Program-made: the position numbers and the translations under genes
The notes under the pieces: generated by a model
Database searches by the model: none
The model's input: only the letters and a program-made list of their open reading frames with translations
Told to the model about the DNA's origin: nothing
DNA from: Rhodococcus rhodnii NBRC 100604
GTDB taxonomy: Bacteria > Actinomycetota > Actinomycetes > Mycobacteriales > Mycobacteriaceae
Reading direction: 5' to 3'
DNA: 64,000 bases
Assembly: GCF_001894925.1 (NCBI RefSeq)
Contig: NZ_BCXD01000011.1
Span: forward strand, 1-64,000
Part shown: positions 10,729 through 21,215 of the stretch, piece by piece
Position numbering within the stretch: the first letter of the stretch is position 1
Layout: each line of letters starts with the position of its first letter

Positions 10729-11969
10729 GGGTAACCGATGTCCGAATCAGCCCGATTCTGCGGCGACGGGCCCGGGGGCGACTCCCGGCCACGACGCAAC
10801 GACGGCACCGCCGTCACGATCAGCGCGAACAGCAGTCCGCCCGCGAGCAGCAGCACCACGACGCGGCGATCGAACAGCGCAGTGCCGACCGCGCCGAAGG
10901 CGAGGACCCCGACCCACAGGTAGATCAGCAGGACGACACGGCGGTGCGAGTGGCCGATCTGGAGCAGCCGGTGGTGCAGATGCATCTTGTCGGGGCTGAA
11001 CGGGCTCACCCCGGCGCGCGTGCGGCGTACGACTGCGAGCAGGAGATCGAGAATCGGAACGAACATCACCGCACCGACGAGCAGCAGCGGCGTGAAGAGA
11101 CCCAGCAGGTCGCGGCTGCCGTACGCGTTGAGCGAGATGCGGCCCGACGCGCTCGTCGCGATCGCCGCCAGCATGAGGCCGATGAGCATCGAGCCGGAAT
11201 CGCCCATGAAGATCCGGGCGGGCTGGAAGTTGTGCGGCAGGAAGCCGAGACACGCGCCGGCGAGCGCCGCCGCGAGCAGCGCCGGCGGATAGGCGCTGAC
11301 GTCGCCGCCCTGATCGTGCAGCAGACCCGCCGAGAACACGCAGATCGCGACGGAGGCGATGAGCCCGAGGCCCGCGGCGAGGCCGTCGAGTCCGTCGACG
11401 AAGTTCATCGCGTTGATCATCACGGCAGCGACGGCGACCGTCATGAGCCCGGCCTGCAACTGGTCGAGGACGATCGTCGTCCCACCGTCGCCGAAGGGCA
11501 GGTAGATGATGTACCAGCTCACGCCCATCACGACGAGGATTCCGGCGGCGGTCACCTGGCCGACGAACTTGGTGAGCGCATCGAGTCCCCAGCGGTCGTC
11601 GACGACGCCGACGAGCACGATCACGAATCCGGCGATGAGGACCGCCGGTATGTCGTTGTTGAACTCGAACCCACGCGTCAACGCAGGGAGTTGCGTCGCG
11701 AAGCCGAGCGCGACGAGGACACCGAGGTACATTCCGGTGCCGCCGAGCCGCGGCGTCGGCTGGACATGGACGTCGCGATCGCGCGGAACGGCCACGGCAC
11801 CCGAGCGGATCGCGAGGACCCGCACGGCTCCCGTGGCGAGGAAGGTCACGACGGCCGCGGTGAGAAAGACCAGGAGCAGCTCACGGATCGGGACGCCCGC
11901 GCCACCGCCGCCGTAGCCGAACGTCGACCCCACCGCCAGCAGCGACTCGGAGCCGGGTACGACGATCAC
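10725..11969 (-). CDS. wecA: UDP-GlcNAc:polyprenyl-phosphate GlcNAc-1-phosphate transferase (WecA-like)
   Basis: This MraY/WecA-family integral membrane enzyme transfers a sugar 1-phosphate to a polyprenyl phosphate. In mycobacteria the homologue starts arabinogalactan linker synthesis. The protein has about 11 membrane helices, the Mg-binding Asp pair in VVDDRWGLDALTKF, the conserved NAMNFVDGLDGLAAG, the GDSGSMLIG loop and the His-rich SPDKMHLHHRLL cytosolic motif. I chose the GTG at 11967-11969 (414 residues). The open frame runs upstream into tsaC, but that part is basic and unlike the family. It overlaps the atpI-like gene by four bases. Confidence 0.92.
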   Translation of the reverse strand: MIVVPGSESLLAVGSTFGYGGGGAGVPIRELLLVFLTAAVVTFLATGAVRVLAIRSGAVAVPRDRDVHVQPTPRLGGTGMYLGVLVALGFATQLPALTRGFEFNNDIPAVLIAGFVIVLVGVVDDRWGLDALTKFVGQVTAAGILVVMGVSWYIIYLPFGDGGTTIVLDQLQAGLMTVAVAAVMINAMNFVDGLDGLAAGLGLIASVAICVFSAGLLHDQGGDVSAYPPALLAAALAGACLGFLPHNFQPARIFMGDSGSMLIGLMLAAIATSASGRISLNAYGSRDLLGLFTPLLLVGAVMFVPILDLLLAVVRRTRAGVSPFSPDKMHLHHRLLQIGHSHRRVVLLIYLWVGVLAFGAVGTALFDRRVVVLLLAGGLLFALIVTAVPSLRRGRESPPGPSPQNRADSDIGYP

Positions 11970-12021
11970 CTCGACGACGCTACCGCGCGCCGCACCGCCG
12001 TCCCGTCGCGAAACACCGGGA

Positions 12022-12681
12022 TCACTCGGCGCCTGCGAGATCGGCCGGCGACATGCCGAGGACGGTCGCGATGTCGTCGAGCGAGACTGCGCCTTCGCGC
12101 AGCACGCGCGGCGTCGCACCCGTGAGATCGACGATCGTCGAGGCGACGGCGTGCTCCGCGGGGCCACCGTCGAGATACACGCTCACGAGCCCGCCGAGCT
12201 GATCGCGGGCCTCACCGACCGTCGTCGCCGGCGGATTCCCGGACACGTTGGCGCTCGACACGGCGAGCGGTCCGACGTCGCGCAGCAGTTCGAGCGCGAC
12301 GGGGTGCAGGGGCATCCGCAGCATCACGGTGCCGCGGGTGTCGCCGAGGTCCCACGCGAGCGACGGCGCCTGTTCGACGACGAGACTCAGCCCGCCCGGC
12401 CAGAAGGCGCGTACGAGTTCGCGCGCCTGCGGAGTCACGCTGTAGACGAGTCCGTCGATCGTGTTCCACGAGCCGACGAGAACCGGGACGGGCATGTCGC
12501 GGCCCCGGCCCTTCGCGCGCAGCAGGGCGTCGACGGCGTCGCTGTCGAACGCATTGGCGGCGATGCCGTACACCGTGTCCGTGGGCACGACGACGAGCCG
12601 GCCCGCCTCGAGAGCGTTCTTCGCGGCACCGAGACCCGCTGCGCGGGAATCCTCACTGCCGCAGTCGTATACGGAACTCAC
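12022..12681 (-). CDS. tsaC: L-threonylcarbamoyladenylate synthase (TsaC/Sua5/YrdC family)
   Basis: It makes threonylcarbamoyl-AMP from threonine, bicarbonate and ATP for the t6A37 modification of tRNAs reading ANN codons. The 219-residue protein has the PTDTVYG motif at 33-39, the basic KGRGRDMP segment and SSANVSG, all typical of the YrdC fold. It lacks the separate C-terminal Sua5 domain, so it is the short form. It sits 25 bp downstream of prmC; the rpmE-prfA-prmC-tsaC order is common in actinobacteria. Confidence 0.94.
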   Translation of the reverse strand: MSSVYDCGSEDSRAAGLGAAKNALEAGRLVVVPTDTVYGIAANAFDSDAVDALLRAKGRGRDMPVPVLVGSWNTIDGLVYSVTPQARELVRAFWPGGLSLVVEQAPSLAWDLGDTRGTVMLRMPLHPVALELLRDVGPLAVSSANVSGNPPATTVGEARDQLGGLVSVYLDGGPAEHAVASTIVDLTGATPRVLREGAVSLDDIATVLGMSPADLAGAE

Positions 12682-12706
12682 ACGCTCATCCTTTCATTCG
12701 GCCGGT

Positions 12707-13693
12707 TCAGTCGGCCGACGAGGGCTGCGCCGACGGCTCGGGTACGGGCTCGGTGCGCTCGGGCTTCGGCCCGCCCAGCACCCGCCCGCCGGTCTGCGAC
12801 ATGCGCTGCGATTCGACGGCCGTCGCGACGCGATGCGCGACGACGAAACGCGGCCGGCCGGCGAGGTCGGCGTGCTCGGAGACGTTGCCGAAGACGCGGC
12901 GCTGCGAGAACAGCTCGGCGACACGCTCGCCGTGCGAGTCGTCGTGCTCGATGCCCGCCGCTCCCCCGATCCGCAACCATCGCGCGATGTTGGAGACCAT
13001 CGGCTTGATGACGGACAGTCCGTCCGCGCCGCCGAACAGCGCGAGATGCGGGTCGTGATCGGCCACCTCGGGTTCGAGGTCGGCTCCCTCCGGAACGTAC
13101 GGCGGATTCGCGACGACGACGTCGACACGCCCTTCCAGGGCCGTGAGCAGCTCGCGCTGGGTGACGTCGCCCTGATGGAGATGGACGGGGGTGTCCCCCG
13201 CGGCCTCGCGCGCCCGCGCGTTGCGACGGGCCCACGACAGCGCAGCGGAGTCGAGTTCGACGGCGTGGACGACGGCGTCGGGCCGCTCGTGGGCAATCGC
13301 GAGCGCGAGCGCACCCGAGCCGGTGCACAGGTCGAGAACGACGGGCGCGCGATCGGTGACGCGCTGGAGATGCGAGAGCGCCCATTCGAGCAGGAGTTCG
13401 GTCTCCGGCCGCGGGACGAACACTCCCTCACCGACCTCGACGTCGATCGCGCCCACGGCCGCCGTCCCGAGAATGTACTGGAGCGGGATCCGCTCGGCGC
13501 GTCGCGCGACCATCTCGTCGAGACGTTCGACGATGTCGCCGTCGACCAGCGGGACGAGCCCGAGTCGCGTGCGTGACGTGCCGAGCAGGTGCGCCGCGAG
13601 GAGTTCGGCGTCGGTGCGGGCGTTCGGGACGCCCGCGGCCTCGAGGCGTGCCGTCGCGTCGGTGAGAGCGAGGCGAAGGGGATGGCGGCTCAC
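12707..13693 (-). CDS. prmC: Peptide chain release factor N5-glutamine methyltransferase PrmC
   Basis: PrmC methylates the Gln of the GGQ motif of release factors using S-adenosylmethionine. The 328-residue protein has the helical N-terminal domain, the SAM-binding DLCTGSG at 121-127 and the catalytic NPPY at 196-199. It carries a C-terminal tail of about 40 residues rich in Pro, Ser and Glu (GGPKPERTEPVPEPSAQPSS region) that is not part of the usual fold. It follows its substrate gene prfA after 12 bp. Confidence 0.95.
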   Translation of the reverse strand: MSRHPLRLALTDATARLEAAGVPNARTDAELLAAHLLGTSRTRLGLVPLVDGDIVERLDEMVARRAERIPLQYILGTAAVGAIDVEVGEGVFVPRPETELLLEWALSHLQRVTDRAPVVLDLCTGSGALALAIAHERPDAVVHAVELDSAALSWARRNARAREAAGDTPVHLHQGDVTQRELLTALEGRVDVVVANPPYVPEGADLEPEVADHDPHLALFGGADGLSVIKPMVSNIARWLRIGGAAGIEHDDSHGERVAELFSQRRVFGNVSEHADLAGRPRFVVAHRVATAVESQRMSQTGGRVLGGPKPERTEPVPEPSAQPSSAD

Positions 13694-13705
13694 GGGACCA
13701 GCTTC

Positions 13706-14782
13706 CTACTCGGCTTCGAGCCGTGCACGGCGATCGGCCTCGACGAGCGCGTCGAGCAGTGCGCCCATGTCGCCGTCGAGCACGGCGTCGAGATTGTGCG
13801 CCTTGTAGCCGATGCGATGGTCGGCGATGCGGTTCTCCGGGAAGTTGTATGTCCGGATCCGCTCCGAGCGGTCGACGGTGCGCACCTGGCTCGCGCGCTC
13901 CGCGGACGCCTCCGCCTCGGCGGCCTCCTCGGCGGCGGCCTGCAACCGCGCGGCGAGGACCTGCATCGCGCGCGCCTTGTTCTGCAGCTGCGAACGCTCG
14001 TTCTGGCAGGTCACGACGATGCCGCTCGGCAGATGCGTGATGCGGACCGCCGAGTCGGTCGTGTTGACGCCCTGACCGCCCTTGCCGGACGACCGGTACA
14101 CGTCGATGCGCAGGTCGGCGTCGTCGATGTCGATCTGCTCCGCTTCCTCCGGCTCCGGGTAGACGAGGACTCCCGCCGCCGACGTGTGGACGCGGCCCTG
14201 CGACTCAGTCACGGGCACCCGCTGCACGCGGTGCACCCCGCCCTCGAACTTCAGCCGCGACCACACGCCGTCACGCGTCGCCTCGCGTGCCGCGATCGAC
14301 AGCGTGAGGTCCTTGTAGCCGCCGAGGTCCGACTGCGCTCCGCCGAGAACGGTGACCCGCCAGCCCTGCCGCTCGGCGTAGCGCGTGTACATCCGGGCGA
14401 GGTCGGCCGCGAACAGGGCCGACTCCTCGCCGCCCTCACCGCTCTTGACCTCGAGGACGATGTCGTCGCCGTCGTGCGGGTCGCGCGGGGCGAGCAGGTC
14501 GGTCAGCTGGGCGTCGAGCTCTGCTGCAGCACGCTCGAGTTCCGGGATCTCGGCCGCGAAGGCCGGATCGTCGGCAGCGAGTTCCCGCGCCGCGGCGAGG
14601 TCGTCCTGTGCGCCCTGAAGCTTGCGGTACGTCGCCATGATCGGGGCCAGTTCGGCGAAGCGTTTGCCCACGCGGCGTGCTGCGGAGGCGTCGCCGTGCA
14701 GCGCCGGATCCGCGAGCTGCTGCTCGAGTCCGGCGTGTTCGGCGAGGATGTCGTCGATCGCCGACGGCGACGTGCGTGCCAT
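13706..14782 (-). CDS. prfA: Peptide chain release factor 1
   Basis: RF1 recognises UAA and UAG stop codons and triggers peptide release. The 358-residue protein carries the PxT tripeptide anticodon as Pro-Val-Thr (190-192) within [15 protein letters not shown] and the GGQ catalytic motif at 235-237 in [10 protein letters not shown]. The ATG at 14780-14782 gives the normal length; the frame runs on upstream through the rpmE region without family similarity. A strong intrinsic terminator lies between rpmE and this gene, so prfA probably also has its own promoter or depends on read-through. Confidence 0.97.
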   Translation of the reverse strand: MARTSPSAIDDILAEHAGLEQQLADPALHGDASAARRVGKRFAELAPIMATYRKLQGAQDDLAAARELAADDPAFAAEIPELERAAAELDAQLTDLLAPRDPHDGDDIVLEVKSGEGGEESALFAADLARMYTRYAERQGWRVTVLGGAQSDLGGYKDLTLSIAAREATRDGVWSRLKFEGGVHRVQRVPVTESQGRVHTSAAGVLVYPEPEEAEQIDIDDADLRIDVYRSSGKGGQGVNTTDSAVRITHLPSGIVVTCQNERSQLQNKARAMQVLAARLQAAAEEAAEAEASAERASQVRTVDRSERIRTYNFPENRIADHRIGYKAHNLDAVLDGDMGALLDALVEADRRARLEAE

Positions 14783-14821
14783 GTTTCGTTCCACTCCTGC
14801 TGATGTTCGTGCCGGTTGCGC

Positions 14822-14867
14822 AAAAACGCCGACGCCCGGCCTGCGATGTGCAGGACGGGCGTCGGCG
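14822..14867 (-). terminator. Intrinsic terminator after rpmE
   Basis: On the minus strand, seven bases after the rpmE stop, two 12-base arms (CGCCGACGCCCG at 14827-14838 and its exact complement at 14856-14867) flank an inner CCTGC/GCAGG stem and are followed by five T residues (14822-14826 read in reverse). Stem, loop and U-tract fit a textbook rho-independent terminator, uncommon in such a GC-rich genome. Confidence 0.9.
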
Positions 14868-14873
14868 AAACGG

Positions 14874-15116
14874 CTAGGAGTTGGCGGAGTCCGCCTTCTT
14901 CGCGCCACGATCGCGACGGCCGTAGCGGGCCTCGAACCGTGCGACGCGTCCGCCGGTGTCGAGGATCTTCTGCTTGCCCGTGTAGAACGGGTGGCACTGC
15001 GAGCACACTTCCACGTTGATCCGGCCGCCCTCGGCGGTGCTGTGGGTGTCGAACGTGTTCCCGCAACCACAGACCACGGTGGTGGCGTGGTAGTCGGGGT
15101 GAATACCTGACTTCAT
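14874..15116 (-). CDS. rpmE: 50S ribosomal protein L31 (zinc-binding type)
   Basis: L31 helps bridge the two ribosomal subunits. The 80-residue protein has the zinc ligands Cys16, Cys18, Cys38 and Cys41, so it is the zinc-containing C+ form rather than the zinc-free paralogue. The ATG at 15114-15116 is preceded by a purine-rich AAAGGGA. The gene is bounded by hairpins on both sides and is probably transcribed as a short unit. Confidence 0.97.
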   Translation of the reverse strand: MKSGIHPDYHATTVVCGCGNTFDTHSTAEGGRINVEVCSQCHPFYTGKQKILDTGGRVARFEARYGRRDRGAKKADSANS

Positions 15117-15249
15117 GGTGTCCCTTTCGATGGCCGCCGGGTCACCTTCGCCTGCCGAAGGTGTGAACCGGAACCGGACTCGGCCGTTCAGTATGCCAGA
15201 GCAGCGGCGACGGCCGACAATCGCGCCTGCTGTGTTTCCCAACGCTGCG

Positions 15250-15333
15250 GCGCCCCGTCGTGTTCCCGGGTTGGGGCGCTTCGCGCTCGTGCGTGATTCT
15301 CCGGTGTGGGGACCGGAAGATCACGCACGAGCG
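15250..15333. terminator. Two hairpins downstream of rho
   Basis: Fourteen bases after the rho stop (minus strand) lies a perfect 14-bp inverted repeat, 15284-15297 with 15320-15333, with an inner CCGG/CCGG pairing. A second 7-bp repeat, GCGCCCC/GGGGCGC, follows at 15250-15256/15273-15279. Neither has a T-tract. Such tract-less hairpins have been proposed as terminators in actinobacteria, and the position directly after rho supports this. Confidence 0.65.
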
Positions 15334-15346
15334 GCGGAGCCGCCCA

Positions 15347-17362
15347 CTAGTCGTCGAGCGCTCCGCCGGGAGCGTTCTTCGACACCTGCATGAGGAACTC
15401 GATGTTCGACTTCGTCTTCTTGAGCCGGTCCATCAGCAGATCGATCGCCTGGTGCGAGTCGAGGGCCGACAGCACGCGCCGCAGCTTGTGCACGACGGCG
15501 AACTCGTCCGGACTCATGAGGAGCTCGTCCTTACGGGTGCTCGACATGTTGACGTCGACCGCCGGGAAGACGCGGCGCTCCGCGATCTTGCGATCGAGCT
15601 TGAGCTCGGCGTTGCCCGTGCCCTTGAACTCCTCGAAGATCACCGTGTCGCCGGTCGAACCGGTCTCGACGAGCGCCGAGGCGATAATCGTCAGCGAACC
15701 GCCGTTCTCGATGTTGCGGGCGGCACCGAGGAAACGCTTCGGCGGGTACAGCGCCGTGGAATCGACACCACCGGACAGGATTCGTCCCGACGCGGGCGAG
15801 GCGTTGTTGTACGCACGGCCGAGGCGGGTGATCGAGTCGAGCAGCACGACGACGTCCTGGCCCTGCTCCACGAGGCGCTTCGCCCGCTCGATCGCGAGTT
15901 CGGCGACGGCCGTGTGGTCGGACGGCGGGCGGTCGAACGTCGAGGCGATGACCTCGCCGTTCACCGATCGCGTCATGTCGGTGACCTCTTCGGGACGCTC
16001 GTCGACGAGGACGACCATGAGGTGGCACTCGGGGTTGTTGCGGGTGATCGCGTTCGCGATGTCCTGCAGCACCGTCGTCTTGCCTGCCTTCGGCGGGCTG
16101 ACGATGAGCGCACGCTGACCCTTGCCGATCGGCATGACGAGGTCGATGACGCGTGTCGTGTACCGATTCTGGTCGGTCTCGAGCCGCAGCCGCTGGTTCG
16201 GGTACAGCGGGGTGAGCTTGTTGAACTCGGAACGGCCACGCGCCGATTCGGGCTCGCCACCGTTGACGGTGTCGATCCGCACCAGCGGGTTGAACTTCTG
16301 GCGCTGATTCTGCTGCTGCTCGCCCTCACGCGGAACGCGCACGGCGCCCGTGATGGCGTCGCCACGGCGCAGTCCGTTCTTGCGGATGAGGTTCATCGAC
16401 ACATAGACGTCGTTCGGTCCCGGCAGATAACCCGAGGTCCGGACGAACGCGTAGTTGTCGAGGACGTCGAGGATGCCGGCGACCGGCTGCAGGACGTCGT
16501 CCTCGCGAATCTCGACGTCGCCGCCGCCACCGCCCTCGCCGCGATCGCGTCCGCGACGGCGCTCACGGAACCGGCGGCCCCGCCGGCCGCGACCGCCCTC
16601 GTCGTCGTCGCCCTGATCGCGGTTGCCGCCACCCTGGCCACCCTGATTGCCCTGGTTGCCGCCCTGATCACGGTTGCCCTGATCGCGGTTCTGGTCGCGG
16701 TTTCCCTGGCCGCGGTTACGACGGTTTCCGCCGTCGCCCCGCTGCCCGTCGCCACGCTGCTGACCGTCGTTCTTCTGGCCGCCGTCGTTCTTCTGGCCGC
16801 CGTCGTTCTTCTGGCCGCCGTCGTTGCGGGACTGGTCGTTCTGCTTCTGCTGACCGCCGTCGTTCTTCGGCTGGTCCTGCTTGTCGTTCTTGGGCTGCTC
16901 GTTCTTCGGCTGCTCGTTCTTCGGCTGCTCGTTCTTGCCACGGCCGCCGTCACGCTGCTCGCTGCCCGCGTTCACCGGCTGTTCCGGGGCGGCGACGCCG
17001 TCGATCGTCGTCTGCTCGCCCGCAGGTCCTGCGGCACGGCGCGATCCGGACCGGCGTGCACGGCGCGGCCGGTCCTCGCCGTCCTCGGCGGCGGGCGCGG
17101 CGCTCTCGGCCGGCGCGCTGGGCGCCACCGCCTTCTCGCCTGACGGCTTGCCCGAGCCCTGGCGCTCCTTGATCGCGGCGATGAGGTCGCCCTTGCGCAT
17201 CCCGGAGGTGCCCTTGATGCCGAGCTCGCCCGCGAGGGCGCGCAACTCGGCCAGCACCATGCCCGACAGCCCACCGGAGCGCCGAGCTTCGGCGCGCTTG
17301 GTCGAGGCCGTGACGGCGTTGTCCGCCTGCACCGGGCTGGTCGTGAGTTCCGTATCGGTCAC
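15347..17362 (-). CDS. rho: Transcription termination factor Rho
   Basis: Rho is a hexameric RNA helicase that ends transcription. The 671-residue protein has an N-terminal Rho domain with a SAP-like segment (about 35-70), then a long low-complexity insertion (about 75-290) built of Asn, Gln, Gly, Asp and Arg, the RNA-binding cold-shock-like domain with YAFVRTSGYLPGPNDVYVS, and the ATPase core with Walker A SPPKAGKT near 422-429 and the Q/R-loop region. The insertion contains tandem EQPKN and GGQKND repeats encoded by perfect DNA repeats. Actinobacterial Rho proteins typically carry such an insertion and bind RNA widely. A promoter and a leader of about 360 bases precede the ATG. Confidence 0.97.
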   Translation of the reverse strand: MTDTELTTSPVQADNAVTASTKRAEARRSGGLSGMVLAELRALAGELGIKGTSGMRKGDLIAAIKERQGSGKPSGEKAVAPSAPAESAAPAAEDGEDRPRRARRSGSRRAAGPAGEQTTIDGVAAPEQPVNAGSEQRDGGRGKNEQPKNEQPKNEQPKNDKQDQPKNDGGQQKQNDQSRNDGGQKNDGGQKNDGGQKNDGQQRGDGQRGDGGNRRNRGQGNRDQNRDQGNRDQGGNQGNQGGQGGGNRDQGDDDEGGRGRRGRRFRERRRGRDRGEGGGGGDVEIREDDVLQPVAGILDVLDNYAFVRTSGYLPGPNDVYVSMNLIRKNGLRRGDAITGAVRVPREGEQQQNQRQKFNPLVRIDTVNGGEPESARGRSEFNKLTPLYPNQRLRLETDQNRYTTRVIDLVMPIGKGQRALIVSPPKAGKTTVLQDIANAITRNNPECHLMVVLVDERPEEVTDMTRSVNGEVIASTFDRPPSDHTAVAELAIERAKRLVEQGQDVVVLLDSITRLGRAYNNASPASGRILSGGVDSTALYPPKRFLGAARNIENGGSLTIIASALVETGSTGDTVIFEEFKGTGNAELKLDRKIAERRVFPAVDVNMSSTRKDELLMSPDEFAVVHKLRRVLSALDSHQAIDLLMDRLKKTKSNIEFLMQVSKNAPGGALDD
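16766..16819 (-). repeat. 18-bp tandem repeat in rho (three copies)
   Basis: Three exact copies of an 18-bp unit (GTCGTTCTTCTGGCCGCC on the plus strand) lie head to tail and encode GGQKND three times in the disordered insertion of Rho; a partial fourth copy follows. In-frame units like this can change copy number by slippage without breaking the gene. Confidence 0.9.
16886..16930 (-). repeat. 15-bp tandem repeat in rho (three copies)
   Basis: Three copies of a 15-bp unit (GTTCTTCGGCTGCTC on the plus strand, the first with one mismatch) encode EQPKN repeats in the Rho insertion. The unit length keeps the frame. Confidence 0.88.
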
Positions 17363-17728
17363 GGAGGTCCTTTCCTTACCCCGGTCGCGGTCGTGCGACT
17401 CGAGGGTTCGTCCCGTAAACCCGGTCGCATCGGACGGATTTCGGATTCGCCGTACGTGGGTGCGATCGAGAAACTGTCGGCTGTGCCCGCCACCCGCTGA
17501 GACATTCGGGGGATGTTCGAACCCGGCACGGGTGTGCGGAGAGTTCCCACCAGGATCTCACCGAACCAGGACCTCACCGAAAAAGTGACCCCACCGATGA
17601 TGTGGGGACGAGCCCGACTCGGGAAGACCCGAACCGAGAGCTCTTCGTCGATGCGATTCGCCTCGATGATGCGATTGCCCTGGATGAATCACCGGCGTCT
17701 GATTGCGCACGATGTACGGACACTGCCC
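17363..17728 (-). promoter_or_regulatory. Long 5' leader of rho
   Basis: About 360 bases separate the predicted rho transcription start (near 17722) from its ATG, with no convincing gene. Long leaders that allow rho to autoregulate by premature termination are known in other bacteria, so autoregulation is a reasonable inference. The plus-strand repeat AGGATCTCACCGAACCAGGACCTCACCGA (about 17552-17580) consists of two related C-rich copies. Confidence 0.45.
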
Positions 17729-17757
17729 ACTCTAGCGATCTGCCAGCGTGTGAGCAA
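17729..17757 (-). promoter_or_regulatory. Promoter of rho
   Basis: On the minus strand, TTGCTC (17752-17757) and TAGAGT (17729-17734) are separated by exactly 17 bp, a good match to actinobacterial housekeeping sigma-factor promoters (TTGNNN and TANNNT). Confidence 0.65.
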
Positions 17758-17758
17758 G

Positions 17759-17799
17759 CGTACCGGCACGCGCGTCTCGGTTTCCGACCGGCCGGTACG
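17759..17799. terminator. Inverted repeat after thrB
   Basis: Perfect 9-bp arms CGTACCGGC (17759-17767) and GCCGGTACG (17791-17799) lie 20 bp past the thrB stop and just upstream of the rho promoter. There is no T-tract. It is a plausible terminator for the hom-thrC-thrB transcript. Confidence 0.45.
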
Positions 17800-17819
17800 G
17801 CGCCGCGACGACCTGCGTC

Positions 17820-19895
<2,076 letters not shown>

Positions 19896-19899
<4 letters not shown>

Positions 19900-21215
19900 C
19901 GGTGTGTGCCCTCCAGTCGCAGCACGCTGGTGACGGCTGTGACGAATTCGAGTTGTTCGAGCGCGCTCACGGTCGCCGACAACGCCGAGTCGCTCGCGGT
20001 GTGCGTGACGACGACGAGCCGCGCCCCGGTGCCTTCACCCTCCTGGCGGACCGTCGAGATGCTCACGCCGTGCTGCGCGAACTCCGCCGCGACGGCCGAG
20101 AGGACGCCGGCCTTGTCCGCTACCTGCATGTTGACGAAGTACCGCGTCGGGATGTCGCCGATCGGCGCGATCTCGAGGTTCGCGTACTTGCTCTCGCGCG
20201 GGCCACGGCCGCCGTTGACCTTGTTGCGCGCGGCCATCACGACGTCGCCCATGACGGCGGACGCCGTGGGGGCACCACCGGCGCCCTGGCCGTAGAACAT
20301 GAGCCGCCCGGCGTTCTCCGCCTCGACGACGACGGCGTTGAACGCGCCGCCGACCGTCGCGAGCGGATGCGAGTCGGGAACGAGCGCCGGGTAGACGCGT
20401 GCCGAGATCCGGTCGCGGCCGCCCGGCGAGGGCACCCGCTCGCAGATCGAGAGCAGCTTGATGGTGCACCCCAGTGCGTGCGCGGACTCGAAGTCCTGCG
20501 GTGTGATGGCCGAGATGCCCTCGCGGTGCACGTCGCTCGCGCTCACCCGGCTGTGGAATGCGATCGACGCGAGGATCGCGGCCTTCGCCGCGGCGTCGAA
20601 TCCCTCGACGTCGGCGGTCGGATCGGCCTCCGCGTAACCGCGGTTGCCTGCTTCCGCGAGCGTCTCGCCGTAGTCGGCGCCGGTCTCCGACATCGCGGAG
20701 AGGATGAAGTTGGTGGTGCCGTTGACGATGCCGGCGACGCGGTGGACGCGGTCGCCCGCGAGCGACTGCGTGAGCGGGCGGATCACGGGGATCGCGCCCG
20801 CCACCGCGGCCTCGAAGTAGAGGTCCACGTTGCGCGCCTCGGCCGCCTCGGCGAGCTCGCCCGTGTGCTCGGACAGCAGGGCCTTGTTCGCCGTCACGAC
20901 GGACTTGCCGCTCGACAGGGCGGCGAGGACGAGCTCGCGCGGCAGCTCGATGCCGCCGATGAGCTCGACGACGATGTCGACGTCGTCGCGCTCGACGAGA
21001 GCGCGCGCGTCCGTCGTCACCAGGTCCGGGTCGAGGCCGCGGTCGCGCGAGGCGTCGCGAACCGCGATCCCCCGGAGCGCGAGCGGCGCACCGACGCGCT
21101 GCTGCAGGTCGTCGACCTGCTCCTGCAGGATGCGAACCACCTCGCTGCCGACGTTTCCGTAGCCGAGTACCGCGACTCCGACGGGCTGGTCGGCACCGAA
21201 CTGTGCGCCGGTCAC
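19896..21215 (-). CDS. hom: Homoserine dehydrogenase
   Basis: It reduces aspartate semialdehyde to homoserine with NAD(P)H. The 439-residue protein has the dinucleotide-binding [17 protein letters not shown] at the N-terminus, the catalytic-domain signature with [14 protein letters not shown] and NGTTNFIL, and a C-terminal ACT domain (about 355-430) that usually gives threonine feedback inhibition. Its GTG start overlaps the lysA stop codon (GTGA). Confidence 0.97.

Noticed and set aside
16766-16930. Short tandem repeats considered as a CRISPR array
   Set aside because: The repeats are contiguous, in frame, without spacers, and encode part of Rho.
15260-17143. 627-residue plus-strand frame over rho ending in Leu/Val-rich repeats that look like membrane helices
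   Set aside because: The hydrophobic run is the antisense reading of the Asn/Gln/Gly repeats of Rho, not a membrane protein.
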